From Rhizobium sp. Root482 (GTDB lineage Bacteria; Pseudomonadota; Alphaproteobacteria; Rhizobiales; Rhizobiaceae), in assembly GCF_001426565.1 (NCBI RefSeq), contig NZ_LMFA01000001.1:672134-736133 (forward strand): a stretch of 64,000 nucleotides of DNA. Direction: 5' to 3'. How positions within the stretch are numbered: position 1 is the stretch's first letter; every line of letters begins with the position of its first letter. Positions 41,577 to 49,651 of the stretch are shown piece after piece. The position numbers and the translations under genes were made by a program. The notes beneath the pieces were generated by a model. That model was not told the DNA's origin. It saw only the letters and a program-made list of their open reading frames with translations, and did not search any database.

Positions 41577-41919
41577 GCTTCTGCTTCTCGCTGTCGTGGT
41601 AGGCCTTGCTCACGGTCTGCAGGTTGCCCTGATCCCAGAACAACCGCTCATCACCGCGATGCGGTTCCTTGTGGTCGACCACCGCGCTATTCGGTGCGGG
41701 ATACTTGCCGATGCACAAGACGCCGGTCTTCTGGCATGTGTAATTGTCCCGCAGGAGGATGACGTGGCGCAGCTTGCGCCAGCGTTCGGTTTTGTACCAT
41801 GCCCGCCAGCTCACACTCTGGTCACGCTCACGAAGTCGTGCCGCCTCGTCGCCGGGCATGCGTCCTAACCGTGGTGCAAGAGTGGAAAGCCGGGGCTTCA
41901 ACGTCGTGAGCCTACCCAT
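41557..41919 (-). CDS. HNH endonuclease of the packaging module
   Basis: 120 residues. The HNH core reads LLRDNYTCQKTG, then VVDHKEPHRGDERLFWDQGN (first His, Asn) and LQTVSKAYHDSEKQK (last His). In HK97-type phages an HNH protein next to the terminase is needed for cohesive-end cutting. Here it is the first gene after the terminator at 41932, just before the terminase genes. Confidence 0.85.
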   Translation of the reverse strand: MGRLTTLKPRLSTLAPRLGRMPGDEAARLRERDQSVSWRAWYKTERWRKLRHVILLRDNYTCQKTGVLCIGKYPAPNSAVVDHKEPHRGDERLFWDQGNLQTVSKAYHDSEKQKLERRSF

Positions 41920-41931
41920 ACTCTATGCAAA

Positions 41932-41955
41932 GAAAAGGCGACCTCTCGGTCGCCT
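41932..41955 (-). terminator. Terminator between the NusG-like gene and the packaging genes
   Basis: Perfect 8-bp stem AGGCGACC/GGTCGCCT with loop TCTC (41936-41955), followed on the minus strand by four T and a pyrimidine run. It lies 193 bases after the NusG-like gene and 13 bases before the HNH start, thus between early and late leftward genes. Confidence 0.7.
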
Positions 41956-42147
41956 CAATTGGCCCTCTTGGGGAACTGCAAACATAGCTTGCGCACTGGC
42001 CTTGAATCGGCGCCTCTCGATCGAGGCGGTCAAGACAGGGTCTGCCCGGCATACCCACGTGGAGGTTTCCCTCTCTTCCGGCCCCGCATCTGTCGGGACT
42101 GGTCAAACGCTTGCTACAGGATCAGCAGATCATCCGCGTTCAGAAAG

Positions 42148-42816
42148 TCACAACTTCTGCAGCAAAGCAAGGGGGGCTTCCACCACGTGCTGCTGTCCGC
42201 CTACCTCGAACTCCACCTTGCCGGCGATGGCGATCTTGCGCAGACCGGCCATCGGGACAGCCCGCTTCAGCTTCACCAGCCGACCGTTGAAGCCAATGAA
42301 AGGCCCTTCATCGAACCGCACCCAGTCGCCCACATGGAAACGTTCGGCGTGTTCCGATGTCTCATCCCAGGAGCCGAGCACCCTTTTGAATCTGTTCACG
42401 TCCTCGTCGGTGATTCTGTGAGGCGAATGCAGCCCGCCGACGACGCCGATCACACCGTCGATATGCCTCAAACCGCAGAAGGCTGCAGCCGATGGAACCA
42501 GATGCACCATGACATAACCGGGCAGCGCTGGCCCCGGCGTAAGGTCGACGACACGGCCACGCCTGACGATCCGACCCCGTTCGACCAGCGGCAGATAGGC
42601 ACTGATTTTTTCTTCCGCCAGGCGCTCATACACAGACTTTTCCCGCCGTTCGGCCGTGTGCACCACGAACCAGGCGGCGTCGCCCGGCTGATTCGCGCCT
42701 GCCATCGACAGCATGTTCGCGTTGATGCGCCGCAGATTCGCCGCCCGTTCCAATACCGGAAGCGCCCGCATGAGGTCGATCCGGTCGCTCATAATGATCT
42801 TACGCTGCATCGTCAT
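42148..42816 (-). CDS. Phage NusG/RfaH-like transcription factor
   Basis: 222 residues from the ATG at 42816 (others at 42810 and 42792). The NGN domain at about 35-140 includes AWFVVHTAERREKSVYERL and GPALPGYVMVHLV. The KOW domain follows, with FHVGDWVRFDEGPFIGFNGRL. NusG paralogues bind RNA polymerase and control pausing and termination; specialised ones act as antiterminators of particular operons. It is the last gene of the leftward early operon, before a terminator and the late genes, so it is a candidate late-gene antiterminator (inference). Confidence 0.85.
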   Translation of the reverse strand: MTMQRKIIMSDRIDLMRALPVLERAANLRRINANMLSMAGANQPGDAAWFVVHTAERREKSVYERLAEEKISAYLPLVERGRIVRRGRVVDLTPGPALPGYVMVHLVPSAAAFCGLRHIDGVIGVVGGLHSPHRITDEDVNRFKRVLGSWDETSEHAERFHVGDWVRFDEGPFIGFNGRLVKLKRAVPMAGLRKIAIAGKVEFEVGGQQHVVEAPLALLQKL

Positions 42817-44038
42817 GGCCTTTGCCTCGCTGCTGGAGTGTGTCCTGGGAGAAGCGGTCGAGCGCATCGCTCACCGCCATTTCGAGGTCGCGTTCGCCCT
42901 CGGAGACTTTCGGGAAATAATGGCCGCGCATCCCATCGGGAACGTGAAGCTCCGGCAGCTTGCGTCGCCGCAGCTCACCCTGCCAGGCAGCGAACAAAGG
43001 GTTCTCTCGCGCGATGAAACCCATGGCTTCGCTCATCAGCATATCGTCGGGCTCGATTAGCAGGCCGCCTCTCAGGTCGGTCTGCTGCTTGAACGCCATG
43101 AGGCGCGGCCAGGCCGTCCGATAGTGAGAGCTGAACCAGACACCGGTTTCAGGCGCCAGGTCCGGCCTCTCCGGGCCAGCACAAAGAATTCGAAACAGCA
43201 CGGCGGCATGCGCTGGCCCATAGGCCTTGGCCCAATTGTCCGGCACAACTGGCGCCGAGCCCGGCCCGCGTTTCACCGCATACGTCGCTACATCCCTCTC
43301 GCTCAGCGCTTCCCAGGCAAGATCGCGGAAGTAGTTTCCGGCGCCCATGACCTTCCCGCCATCCAGTGCGGATTTCGCGAGAAACGCATCGCGGCGCTCT
43401 TCCGCCACCTTTCGATTGCTTTCCGAAAGGGCAGCAAAGTGGCGGGTGATGTAATCGATCGTCGTCCCGTTCGCCCATTTGGGCCACTCACCGCCCTGGT
43501 AGCCGTCACCCGACAGGAACCGCTGAACACGTTTGCGAAACTCTGCCGTGCCGGGAATGGCAGACCGATCTTCATCGCCTTCACGCCCACGCCCTCTCTC
43601 TTTTACTGGTTCTCTTACTGGTTCCCTTACAGGGTTACTGTCCGGATTCCGGACTCGGCTTTCGCCATTTTCCGGACACGGCTTTTCGTCATTTCCGGAC
43701 ACGGCATCGGCGGCTCCGTGTCCGGTTTCCGGACACGGCTTTTGCGCCCTTTTCACCGCAAAATCAGGCTCGAACGGGAAGTGATATTTCGTCCGCTCCT
43801 GCTGCTTGGAACCGGCCCTGCGGCTCTGGATGCGCAGGATCAGGCCGGAACCCTCCAGCGCGTCCAGATGCACGTTCAGCGTCGAGCGGGACATTTCGCA
43901 GTCATTGGCAAGCGTGTCCTGAGAGGGAAAGCAGCCATGGTCGGGATGGAAACGGTCGCAGAGGTGCCACAGCACGATCTTCGTCGCCGGCTTCATGCCC
44001 CGCTGTTTGATCGCCCAGTTGGTCGCATCGAAGCTCAT
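42800..44038 (-). CDS. Replication initiator-like protein (lambda O-like) with winged HTH
   Basis: 412 residues from MSFDATNWAIKQRGMKPATK. Residues 15-90 form a helix-turn-helix domain (CFPSQDTLANDCEMSRSTL). Residues 95-165 are a Pro/Glu/Arg linker with repeats KPCPETG, KPCPENG and NPVREPVREPVKE. The C-terminal part is helical. The plan matches phage replication initiators with the origin in the linker. Its start overlaps the methyltransferase-like gene's stop (ATGA). Confidence 0.75.
   Translation of the reverse strand: MSFDATNWAIKQRGMKPATKIVLWHLCDRFHPDHGCFPSQDTLANDCEMSRSTLNVHLDALEGSGLILRIQSRRAGSKQQERTKYHFPFEPDFAVKRAQKPCPETGHGAADAVSGNDEKPCPENGESRVRNPDSNPVREPVREPVKERGRGREGDEDRSAIPGTAEFRKRVQRFLSGDGYQGGEWPKWANGTTIDYITRHFAALSESNRKVAEERRDAFLAKSALDGGKVMGAGNYFRDLAWEALSERDVATYAVKRGPGSAPVVPDNWAKAYGPAHAAVLFRILCAGPERPDLAPETGVWFSSHYRTAWPRLMAFKQQTDLRGGLLIEPDDMLMSEAMGFIARENPLFAAWQGELRRRKLPELHVPDGMRGHYFPKVSEGERDLEMAVSDALDRFSQDTLQQRGKGHDDAA
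43647..43746. repeat. Iteron cluster, candidate phage replication origin
   Basis: TTCCGGACACGGC-type repeats inside the initiator gene's linker: CCGGACTCGG at 43649, CCGGACACGG at 43672, 43695 and 43729, and an inverted copy CCGTGTCCGG at 43716-43725. The last two form a perfect 10-bp inverted repeat with TTT between. Spacings are 23, 23, 21 and 13 bases. Confidence 0.6.
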
Positions 44039-44682
44039 CAGGCGGCCACCTCCATGGCAAAGCCGCCCCACTGAGCGGCCATGGCCGCTGCAATACCGGG
44101 GAAGGTGGCCGAACGGATCTTCCAGCGGTCCGGCGAAGGCGGCGCCCGATGAATGGCCGACCAGCGCTTGTGCGCATCGCTGCCCACAGCGGGCGGCACA
44201 AGACGATTTGTCGCCACGAGCGGCGGCAGCCCGCGCAGGTAGAAGGACGTGGCCTTGAAAGCCTCATCGCCGAACCACCACGGCTGCACGGTCTGCGCCG
44301 GCTTCTGATAATTCCTGATCCGCTCTTTCGCATGCTTGTGCATGACGGGATTTTCGACGGCGATGCGCTCGATCGGCGCATTCCAGCAATCCGAGAACAG
44401 AGCTGCACCCGCGTCGAGATCGGCCCACATCTGCGCACGGGTCTTTCCCGCCGGCGGCGCTGTCAGCCAGCGAACGCCGGAATTGCAAAGTCGCGTGCAG
44501 GGCGGATGCATGACAGCGAGCAGGTCCCAACCCTCGCCGAGCAGATCGCGGATATCGCAGACAATATGGCGATTGCTGCCGTCATCGGCCGGCAACAGAT
44601 CGCAGGACCAGGCGTCGTGACCGAGATCACGGAAAGCCCGCCTCACCTGCCCGGAGGTTTCACAGCCAATCAGGACGCGCAT
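44038..44682 (-). CDS. DNA cytosine-methyltransferase-like protein
   Basis: 214 residues. The N-terminal MRVLIGCETSGQVRRAF and MHPPCTRLCNSG (motif IV PPC with the cysteine used by C5 methyltransferases), then IAVENPVMHK (motif VI-like), resemble a shortened C5-methyltransferase fold. It lacks the length of full enzymes and a clear target-recognition domain. It may protect phage DNA or be a diverged nuclease/modification protein. It is embedded in the leftward early operon. Confidence 0.65.
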   Translation of the reverse strand: MRVLIGCETSGQVRRAFRDLGHDAWSCDLLPADDGSNRHIVCDIRDLLGEGWDLLAVMHPPCTRLCNSGVRWLTAPPAGKTRAQMWADLDAGAALFSDCWNAPIERIAVENPVMHKHAKERIRNYQKPAQTVQPWWFGDEAFKATSFYLRGLPPLVATNRLVPPAVGSDAHKRWSAIHRAPPSPDRWKIRSATFPGIAAAMAAQWGGFAMEVAA

Positions 44683-44984
44683 CAGCCCGCCTCCTGCCCA
44701 TCAGCCGGAAGGCCGAGCAAGACACGTCGCAAACGACCGCGGGCGGCGCTCACGGCCATGGACTGAAAACCGGCGTCACTCACCCGGCGCGTCGCGCGCA
44801 GATGCGCCAGCTCGGCATCCACATAGGCGAGGCCCTCAGAGAACCGCGCATGCATCAGCCGGTTTCGAATGGTGGCCTCGCAGGTCATCAGGGTTGACAG
44901 AGAGCACTCAAGCAAAGCCTGCGCCCGCTCTGCATCCGTTGCCGCCGCCGCTATGGCTGCAATTTCGGGTCGCAGTTCGTTCAT
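44682..44984 (-). CDS. Small helical early protein
   Basis: 100 residues, mostly helical and Ala-rich (EIAAIAAAATDAERAQALLEC), without membrane segment. It overlaps both neighbours by 1-4 bases, showing a tight operon. No family is recognised. Confidence 0.65.
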   Translation of the reverse strand: MNELRPEIAAIAAAATDAERAQALLECSLSTLMTCEATIRNRLMHARFSEGLAYVDAELAHLRATRRVSDAGFQSMAVSAARGRLRRVLLGLPADGQEAG

Positions 44985-45658
44985 CGCCCGATCTCCTTTT
45001 CCACCCGCTTTTTCAGGACATCGAGGTCGCGCGCCTTGGCCGAGAGATCGTCGCAGGAGCGGCGCACGCGCTCCGCCGCCTCGCAGACCTGCTTGCGGCT
45101 TTCGAGCACGATGGCGACCTCCCGCTCGAACGCGGCCTGGCCTTTCAGGAATTCATCGAGGAGCGGATTGGAGCCTTCCGGCCCGAACATCATGTCGCGG
45201 ATCTCGCGCACCCAGGCGACGGGCACATTCAGGTCAGCCCCAACCTTTTTGTCGGTCCAACCCTGCGTATAGCCATGGCCGGAATAGAAATCGCCGATGC
45301 GTGCGAACACGATTTGCCGGTCGGCCGGCGTCATCGTGGGCGGCGCGTCGGCCTTGAGGGCAACGACATTGGCCGCCGGCCCCTTCTGGGACGTCGTCAT
45401 GGGTTTCGTCTCCTGTTGGAAAAGAGGATTGCGCTTCAGGCATTCCGGGCAGCGGTCGAGGCGGGCTGTCCGCCCCACATCCCAGCCGTAACCGCGGAAA
45501 TGCTGGAGGATTGATTCTGGCGTCCGCTTTTTGACGCCGCGTTTCAGCGGGTAATAGGCAAGCCCGCCGCAGCCCCCGCAGCGGATCTGGTAGGCAAGCG
45601 ATGCGCCTCCGACCTCGGCCGGCGCCATCCGCTCTATGGGCCAGGACCGCGCCATCAT
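44981..45658 (-). CDS. Early phage protein with zinc-ribbon N-terminus
   Basis: 225 residues from an ATG at 45658. IRCGGCGGLAYY and DRCPECLKRNPLF give two CxxC knuckles that could bind zinc. A central DRQIVFARIGDFYSGHGYTQ and a long C-terminal helical region (coiled-coil-like, DLSAKARDLDVLKKRVEKEI) follow. The ribbon and coiled coil suggest a nucleic-acid or protein adaptor; no function is known. Confidence 0.6.
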   Translation of the reverse strand: MMARSWPIERMAPAEVGGASLAYQIRCGGCGGLAYYPLKRGVKKRTPESILQHFRGYGWDVGRTARLDRCPECLKRNPLFQQETKPMTTSQKGPAANVVALKADAPPTMTPADRQIVFARIGDFYSGHGYTQGWTDKKVGADLNVPVAWVREIRDMMFGPEGSNPLLDEFLKGQAAFEREVAIVLESRKQVCEAAERVRRSCDDLSAKARDLDVLKKRVEKEIGR

Positions 45659-46191
45659 CGGCCTGCTCCGGATTTCCATGCGCGGTAGTCGTCAAGCAGC
45701 TTGAAATACTTCCGCTGCGCGTCTCCGGCGTCGTTCAGTTCGGTCTTGGAGGAGATCGCCAGCAGACTTTTCAGGCGGGTATCGGCCGCCTGCTTGTCGC
45801 GCACGGGGCCGCCGGCGCCCCGGCTTTCGAGGAACCGCTGGAAGCGCTCATCCTGACACAGCATGGCGGCGCGCGAGGCCAGCGGCGTGTTCCTGCGCCG
45901 GCCCTGATCCAGTTCGGCAGCCAGCTCGCGCACCTTGGCTGCGGCCCGGTCCTGCAACGTCAGGAAAAGGGAAAGCAGGCCGGCCGCCCCGCTGATCAGC
46001 TCATATTCGTGACCGAGCGCATCGGCATGGATGGTGCAGAGGCAGACGCTTTCGCCGGTCGACCGCTGGCTGACGATCCGCGTCTCGCCGCCTTCGACCT
46101 CCAGCCCCCAGCTATCGCCATCGAGCCGCGCCGCCAGATCGCGATAAAGCGCCAGCCGTGCCTTTTCCCGTTCGCGCTCGGTGGCCATCAT
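45655..46191 (-). CDS. Hypothetical early phage protein
   Basis: 178 residues, charged and helical (REREKARLALYRDLAARLDG), with a central beta part (GETRIVSQRSTGESVCLCTIH) and AELDQGRRRNTPLASRAAML later. It has no membrane segment. Four-base overlaps on both sides. No family is recognised. Confidence 0.65.
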   Translation of the reverse strand: MMATEREREKARLALYRDLAARLDGDSWGLEVEGGETRIVSQRSTGESVCLCTIHADALGHEYELISGAAGLLSLFLTLQDRAAAKVRELAAELDQGRRRNTPLASRAAMLCQDERFQRFLESRGAGGPVRDKQAADTRLKSLLAISSKTELNDAGDAQRKYFKLLDDYRAWKSGAGR

Positions 46192-47021
46192 GACGCCACC
46201 CGCTCGGCAAGCAGGTCGACGAGCCAGAACTTGTCCACCTTTCGGATATCGACGACGGCGATGTTGTGAATGATGAAGCTGCGGATATCGCGCCGGCTGA
46301 TTTTCCAGAAGTCATCGAGCGCGCTCTGCTCGCGTCGCTTTGCCTTCAGCCACCCCTTGGAGATCCAGCCCGAGATCGTTTTCCGGTCGACGCCCATCAC
46401 GGCAGCCAGCTGGTTGCCGTTGAAATTGTCCGGGTCCGTCCGGTCCGTGCCGAGGCGCTTCAGCTTGACAATGATCGCCGTCTCGCTGCGCTGATACCCC
46501 TTGCCGGCAAGCATCCGCCTTAGGCTGGCCGTCGCCTTGTGGGCGTTCTCGCTGATGATGGCGATTTCCGCCTCGCTCCATGGAGCCTCTTTGAAGCGGG
46601 GCGAGACGAGACCGAGATGGACGGCCCGTTTTGAAACCCACCAGCGCGGACGCGCGACCGCCGAGGCGCAAGCCTGCACGGCGCCCTTGTCGGGCTTGCC
46701 CTGAAAGGTCCGAACAATGACCGCATCGATTCTCTCGTTGCTGGTCCAGGCCTGGCGCTCGGTAAACTTGCCGCGTGCATCCGCCTTTCGCAGCCCCATC
46801 TGGCCAACCCGGTTGTAGATCGACGAGGCGGAACGGCCCGGCAGATACTGCAGGCAGAGGGAAACGCCGCCCTGCGGATAATAGGTTTTCAGCAGCTTTT
46901 CTTCGCGCCCGGTCCAGAAGCGGCGGGCACCCTTGCGGCCTTCGCCGACAACCGGATTGTCGTCGAGAAGCGCGCGAATACCGCTGACTTCGCGATCTGG
47001 CACAACAAGGGCGTCCATCAT
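46188..47021 (-). CDS. DNA-binding-like early protein with SANT/Myb-type repeats
   Basis: 277 residues with three Trp-containing helical repeats: RFWTGREEKLLKTYYPQGG, AWTSNERIDAVIVRTF and PWSEAEIAIISENAHKA, each followed by a second helix ending in a Gly/Leu turn. This resembles SANT/Myb-like DNA-binding repeats. A C-terminal HTH-like AAVMGVDRKTISGWISKGW follows. It probably binds DNA as a phage regulator or nucleoid protein. Confidence 0.65.
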   Translation of the reverse strand: MMDALVVPDREVSGIRALLDDNPVVGEGRKGARRFWTGREEKLLKTYYPQGGVSLCLQYLPGRSASSIYNRVGQMGLRKADARGKFTERQAWTSNERIDAVIVRTFQGKPDKGAVQACASAVARPRWWVSKRAVHLGLVSPRFKEAPWSEAEIAIISENAHKATASLRRMLAGKGYQRSETAIIVKLKRLGTDRTDPDNFNGNQLAAVMGVDRKTISGWISKGWLKAKRREQSALDDFWKISRRDIRSFIIHNIAVVDIRKVDKFWLVDLLAERVAS

Positions 47022-48406
47022 GTCGCCTCGCCTTCCACCGCCACGGCAGCCTCATGCGCGTCCCGGAACCGGGCGATCTCGTCGCTTTCCCAATCCACCC
47101 GATGCACGACGGTCGTGTCGCCATAGCTGCCATCGTCCTGCAGCTCCCAGAGGCACCACATCGTGTTCATCTGCGAGGAGGCCTTGTTGCCGTCCCAGCC
47201 GTCGCGATGCATCATCGGCAGCCGGTGCTTCATCACGTAGATCCGCGCCGGGCGGCATTCCTCCATGTAGAATTCGCGGTCGGCATCCTCGAACCCGGCA
47301 AGCACATTGAGGTTGAGCAGCAGCGCCATCTTGCGCGGCTTGTGGACGCGCAGCGCATGCGCGATGGCCGCGTTCATGTGCTCGCCATAGGGTGGATTGG
47401 AGACGATATCGAACCCCGTCCCCTCGGTCGTTTCGAGGAAGTCCGCGACGCCCTGGCACTCGCCGTCCTTCGTCACGGTCCCGTAGTCGACGAGATCGGA
47501 GGGCACGACCTCGTAACCGACTGCCTCCAGCACCCGGACGATTGCGCCCCGCCCGCAGAAGGGCTCGCTGACGACCGCCGAGAATTGCTCCAGCGCAAGG
47601 ATCGTCCATGTCCCCTCCTCCGGGGTCTCATAGAGATTGTTACCGCGCTCTTCCTTGGTGGCGGTTTTCGTGCCGATCGCATGCTTCAGGTTCGCACGAG
47701 TAGGTGCAAGACCTGCCGCAACACGCGCTGCAATTGCACGCTCGGCAATGCCCGGCGTCTTTTCCTCAGCCGCTGCCAGCTTGCGCGCCTCATGGATCTC
47801 CTGCCGTGTAAGGCCCGCTTCGGCCTGCTTGAAAATGTCCTCATCTGCGACATTTTTCGGACGGCCCTTTTTGGCAGCCGTGCCAGTCTCCTGCGCCCGG
47901 TCATACGCCCGCGCCAGTTCGATCTTGCAGCGCGTTTCCATCAAAAGCGCATCGCCCTGCAGCTGCCGGAATTTCGGCACCAGGTGCTTGGAAGCCTCAT
48001 ATTTCGCCGCAAACCGCGCCTCGGCCTGGGAAAGGTCATAGACGCCATCGGCGATCACATGCGCCCGCGCCACGTCGCCCTCGTCGAACAGCGCCGCCGC
48101 CGTCTGCAACATGCTGACCATCTGCGGCACGCTGGCCCGCACGGGCTGGGCAACTGGCACGACAGCCGAAACCCCATGCGGCGCAATCGGGTCGATCAGC
48201 CCGAGCGCTACCGCCGCCGCCCGGCCTTCATCTGTCGGGAAGCACAGGCCGGTATCGGTCTCATGCCGCCGAACCAGTCCGTAAGCGTGCAGCTTGGCGA
48301 TCTTGCTGCGCAGATTGACGCTGGCGCCGCGATATTCGCCATCCGTCACGGTCGCCCTGATGAGAGCTTTCTGTTCAGCCGAAAGGTTCGCAAGAATGTC
48401 CATCAA
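47018..48406 (-). CDS. DNA methyltransferase-like protein with N-terminal winged helix
   Basis: 462 residues. An N-terminal winged-helix-like region (ALIRATVTDGEYRGASVNL) is followed by a helical middle with a Lys-rich HTH-like part, then a class I methyltransferase domain with FCGRGAIVRVLEAVGYEV (SAM-binding) and IVSNPPYGEHMNAA (NPPY, motif IV of N6-adenine and related methyltransferases). It may protect phage DNA from restriction or act on the origin. It overlaps neighbours by four bases. Confidence 0.75.
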   Translation of the reverse strand: MMDILANLSAEQKALIRATVTDGEYRGASVNLRSKIAKLHAYGLVRRHETDTGLCFPTDEGRAAAVALGLIDPIAPHGVSAVVPVAQPVRASVPQMVSMLQTAAALFDEGDVARAHVIADGVYDLSQAEARFAAKYEASKHLVPKFRQLQGDALLMETRCKIELARAYDRAQETGTAAKKGRPKNVADEDIFKQAEAGLTRQEIHEARKLAAAEEKTPGIAERAIAARVAAGLAPTRANLKHAIGTKTATKEERGNNLYETPEEGTWTILALEQFSAVVSEPFCGRGAIVRVLEAVGYEVVPSDLVDYGTVTKDGECQGVADFLETTEGTGFDIVSNPPYGEHMNAAIAHALRVHKPRKMALLLNLNVLAGFEDADREFYMEECRPARIYVMKHRLPMMHRDGWDGNKASSQMNTMWCLWELQDDGSYGDTTVVHRVDWESDEIARFRDAHEAAVAVEGEAT

Positions 48407-48636
48407 TGCGCCCTCGCCAGCCGTTCGAGATAGCCCTCACCCTTCGGCGTGATCCGGTAATGGTGCGCAAACACGCCGTGGCGCTGCGCATAGCCGGCAT
48501 GAACCAGAGCCGCGCAGGCGAGCTTGTCGGCCAGCCCGTGCATGGCAAGATATTCACCGTCGCACTGGTCAAGCCGCCGCAGCATGTTCCGCTCTTTCGG
48601 ATGGATGGGTTTGGAGATAACAGCGCCGCGCATCAT
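48403..48636 (-). CDS. Small winged-helix-like early protein
   Basis: 77 residues ending HYRITPKGEGYLERLARAH, a typical winged-helix recognition and wing pattern. The middle LADKLACAALVHAGYAQ is helical. It lies between the regulatory gene at 48633 and the methyltransferase with four-base overlaps. It could regulate early genes or assist the methyltransferase. Confidence 0.6.
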   Translation of the reverse strand: MMRGAVISKPIHPKERNMLRRLDQCDGEYLAMHGLADKLACAALVHAGYAQRHGVFAHHYRITPKGEGYLERLARAH

Positions 48637-49118
48637 TCGCGCTCCCCGCAGGCGGCAATCACCTGCTCCAGCGCCCGGATTGCCTCGCGCGCTTCCTGGG
48701 CGATCGTCCGCCGCTCCAGCGCGTCATATCGGCCGTCCTTGCCGGCCTCGATGATCGCCCGCGAAACATCCATGGTCTCGGACAGCACCACATGCGCGTC
48801 GAGATCCTTGAGGCCGCGCCTGTCCGGCTGCTCGCCGTCGCGGGTCAGCACATAGCCGAGAATGCGCGCCGCCTCGCCGATGATGATCGGCGAACCCGCC
48901 CGCATGTCCGCCTCTATGGCGATATCGAGCGGCACCATGGTCTGAAGATGCTCATGGCCGCCATCGTCGCGGCGCTCGCCGAGCGTCGCATATTTGACCA
49001 GCGTCGAGACGCCGACGCGGGTCAGAAGCGCAAAGCTCGTCACCCCGCCGCCCAGCCGGTAGCAGGCATCGGTCACGCCCTTGAGGGAAAGGATGGATTG
49101 TTCGGAAATCAGGCGCAC
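48633..49118 (-). CDS. Phage regulatory-like early protein, rhizobial family
   Basis: 161 residues from a GTG at 49118: RLISEQSILSLKGVTDACYRLGG is a start shared by early phage proteins of rhizobia (from memory; not checked). An HTH-like VTSFALLTRVGVSTLVKYA follows, then PLDIAIEADMRAGSPIIIG and the helical C-terminus. It probably acts as a CII-like or related transcription factor, being the first gene after Cro. A longer start at 49166 is possible. Confidence 0.6.
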   Translation of the reverse strand: MRLISEQSILSLKGVTDACYRLGGGVTSFALLTRVGVSTLVKYATLGERRDDGGHEHLQTMVPLDIAIEADMRAGSPIIIGEAARILGYVLTRDGEQPDRRGLKDLDAHVVLSETMDVSRAIIEAGKDGRYDALERRTIAQEAREAIRALEQVIAACGERE

Positions 49119-49250
49119 GAAAACACCCCGCGAAAAGCAAGGAAACAAAACGGATGAAGGATTCACTGAAACCGTGCGGCCCGGCCGCTACGGATAAGGC
49201 CTCAACTCATGGAGGCCCGCATGCAAGACAGGATGGAAAAACAGAACCCC

Positions 49251-49282
49251 CGCCGGAGCGCGGGAGGAGATACGCTCCGGCG
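49251..49282 (-). terminator. Hairpin after the Cro-like gene
   Basis: CGCCGGAGCG (49251-49260) and CGCTCCGGCG (49273-49282) form a perfect 10-bp stem with a 12-base loop, followed on the minus strand by GGGGTTCTGTTTTT. It could end leftward transcripts beyond cro or act as an attenuator before the early operon. Confidence 0.5.
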
Positions 49283-49337
49283 GAGTAAGCCCGTCGCAGG
49301 GAGGAGGAGACGACGGGAATGGAAAACCGGAGGCGCA

Positions 49338-49556
49338 TCATTCGGCAGCCTCCTTCGGACGCTCAAAGAAGAAGCTGTCATCCCAGGGCAACGCCCGTGC
49401 CAGCGCAGCGGCGCGGATGGCCAGCATATCGTCCAGCGAAGGGCCGACACCATTTTCCCACCGCGAAACCGTGGCTTGCGTTACGCCGGCAATCACCGAG
49501 AACTCGGCTTGCGTGACACCAAAGACATTGATGCGAATGTTCCTGAGAGCGTTCAT
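49338..49556 (-). CDS. Cro-like HTH repressor
   Basis: 72 residues from MNALRNIRINVFGVTQAEF. An XRE-type HTH is plain: VTQAEFSVIAGVTQATVSRWENG. Its start lies 10 bases from the operator at 49566, and it is divergent from the CI-like gene. Upstream start codons to 49622 would run through the operator, so they are rejected. It is expected to favour lytic growth. Confidence 0.82.
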   Translation of the reverse strand: MNALRNIRINVFGVTQAEFSVIAGVTQATVSRWENGVGPSLDDMLAIRAAALARALPWDDSFFFERPKEAAE

Positions 49557-49565
49557 GCCGCGAAT

Positions 49566-49607
49566 ATTATACGCATACGCATTAAAATCAATGCGCATAA
49601 TATGCGT
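49566..49607. promoter_or_regulatory. Cro/CI operator region
   Basis: ATTATACGCATACGCAT (49566-49582) and ATGCGCATAATATGCGT (49591-49607) lie in the 95-base gap between the divergent Cro-like and CI-like genes. The minus-strand complement of the first contains TATAAT, the likely -10 of the leftward early promoter. The same 17-mer, with one change, recurs at 50407. Confidence 0.7.
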
Positions 49608-49651
49608 GATCGTATTTTTCATTCCGCGCTGCTGTCGTTACGGTGACGGCC

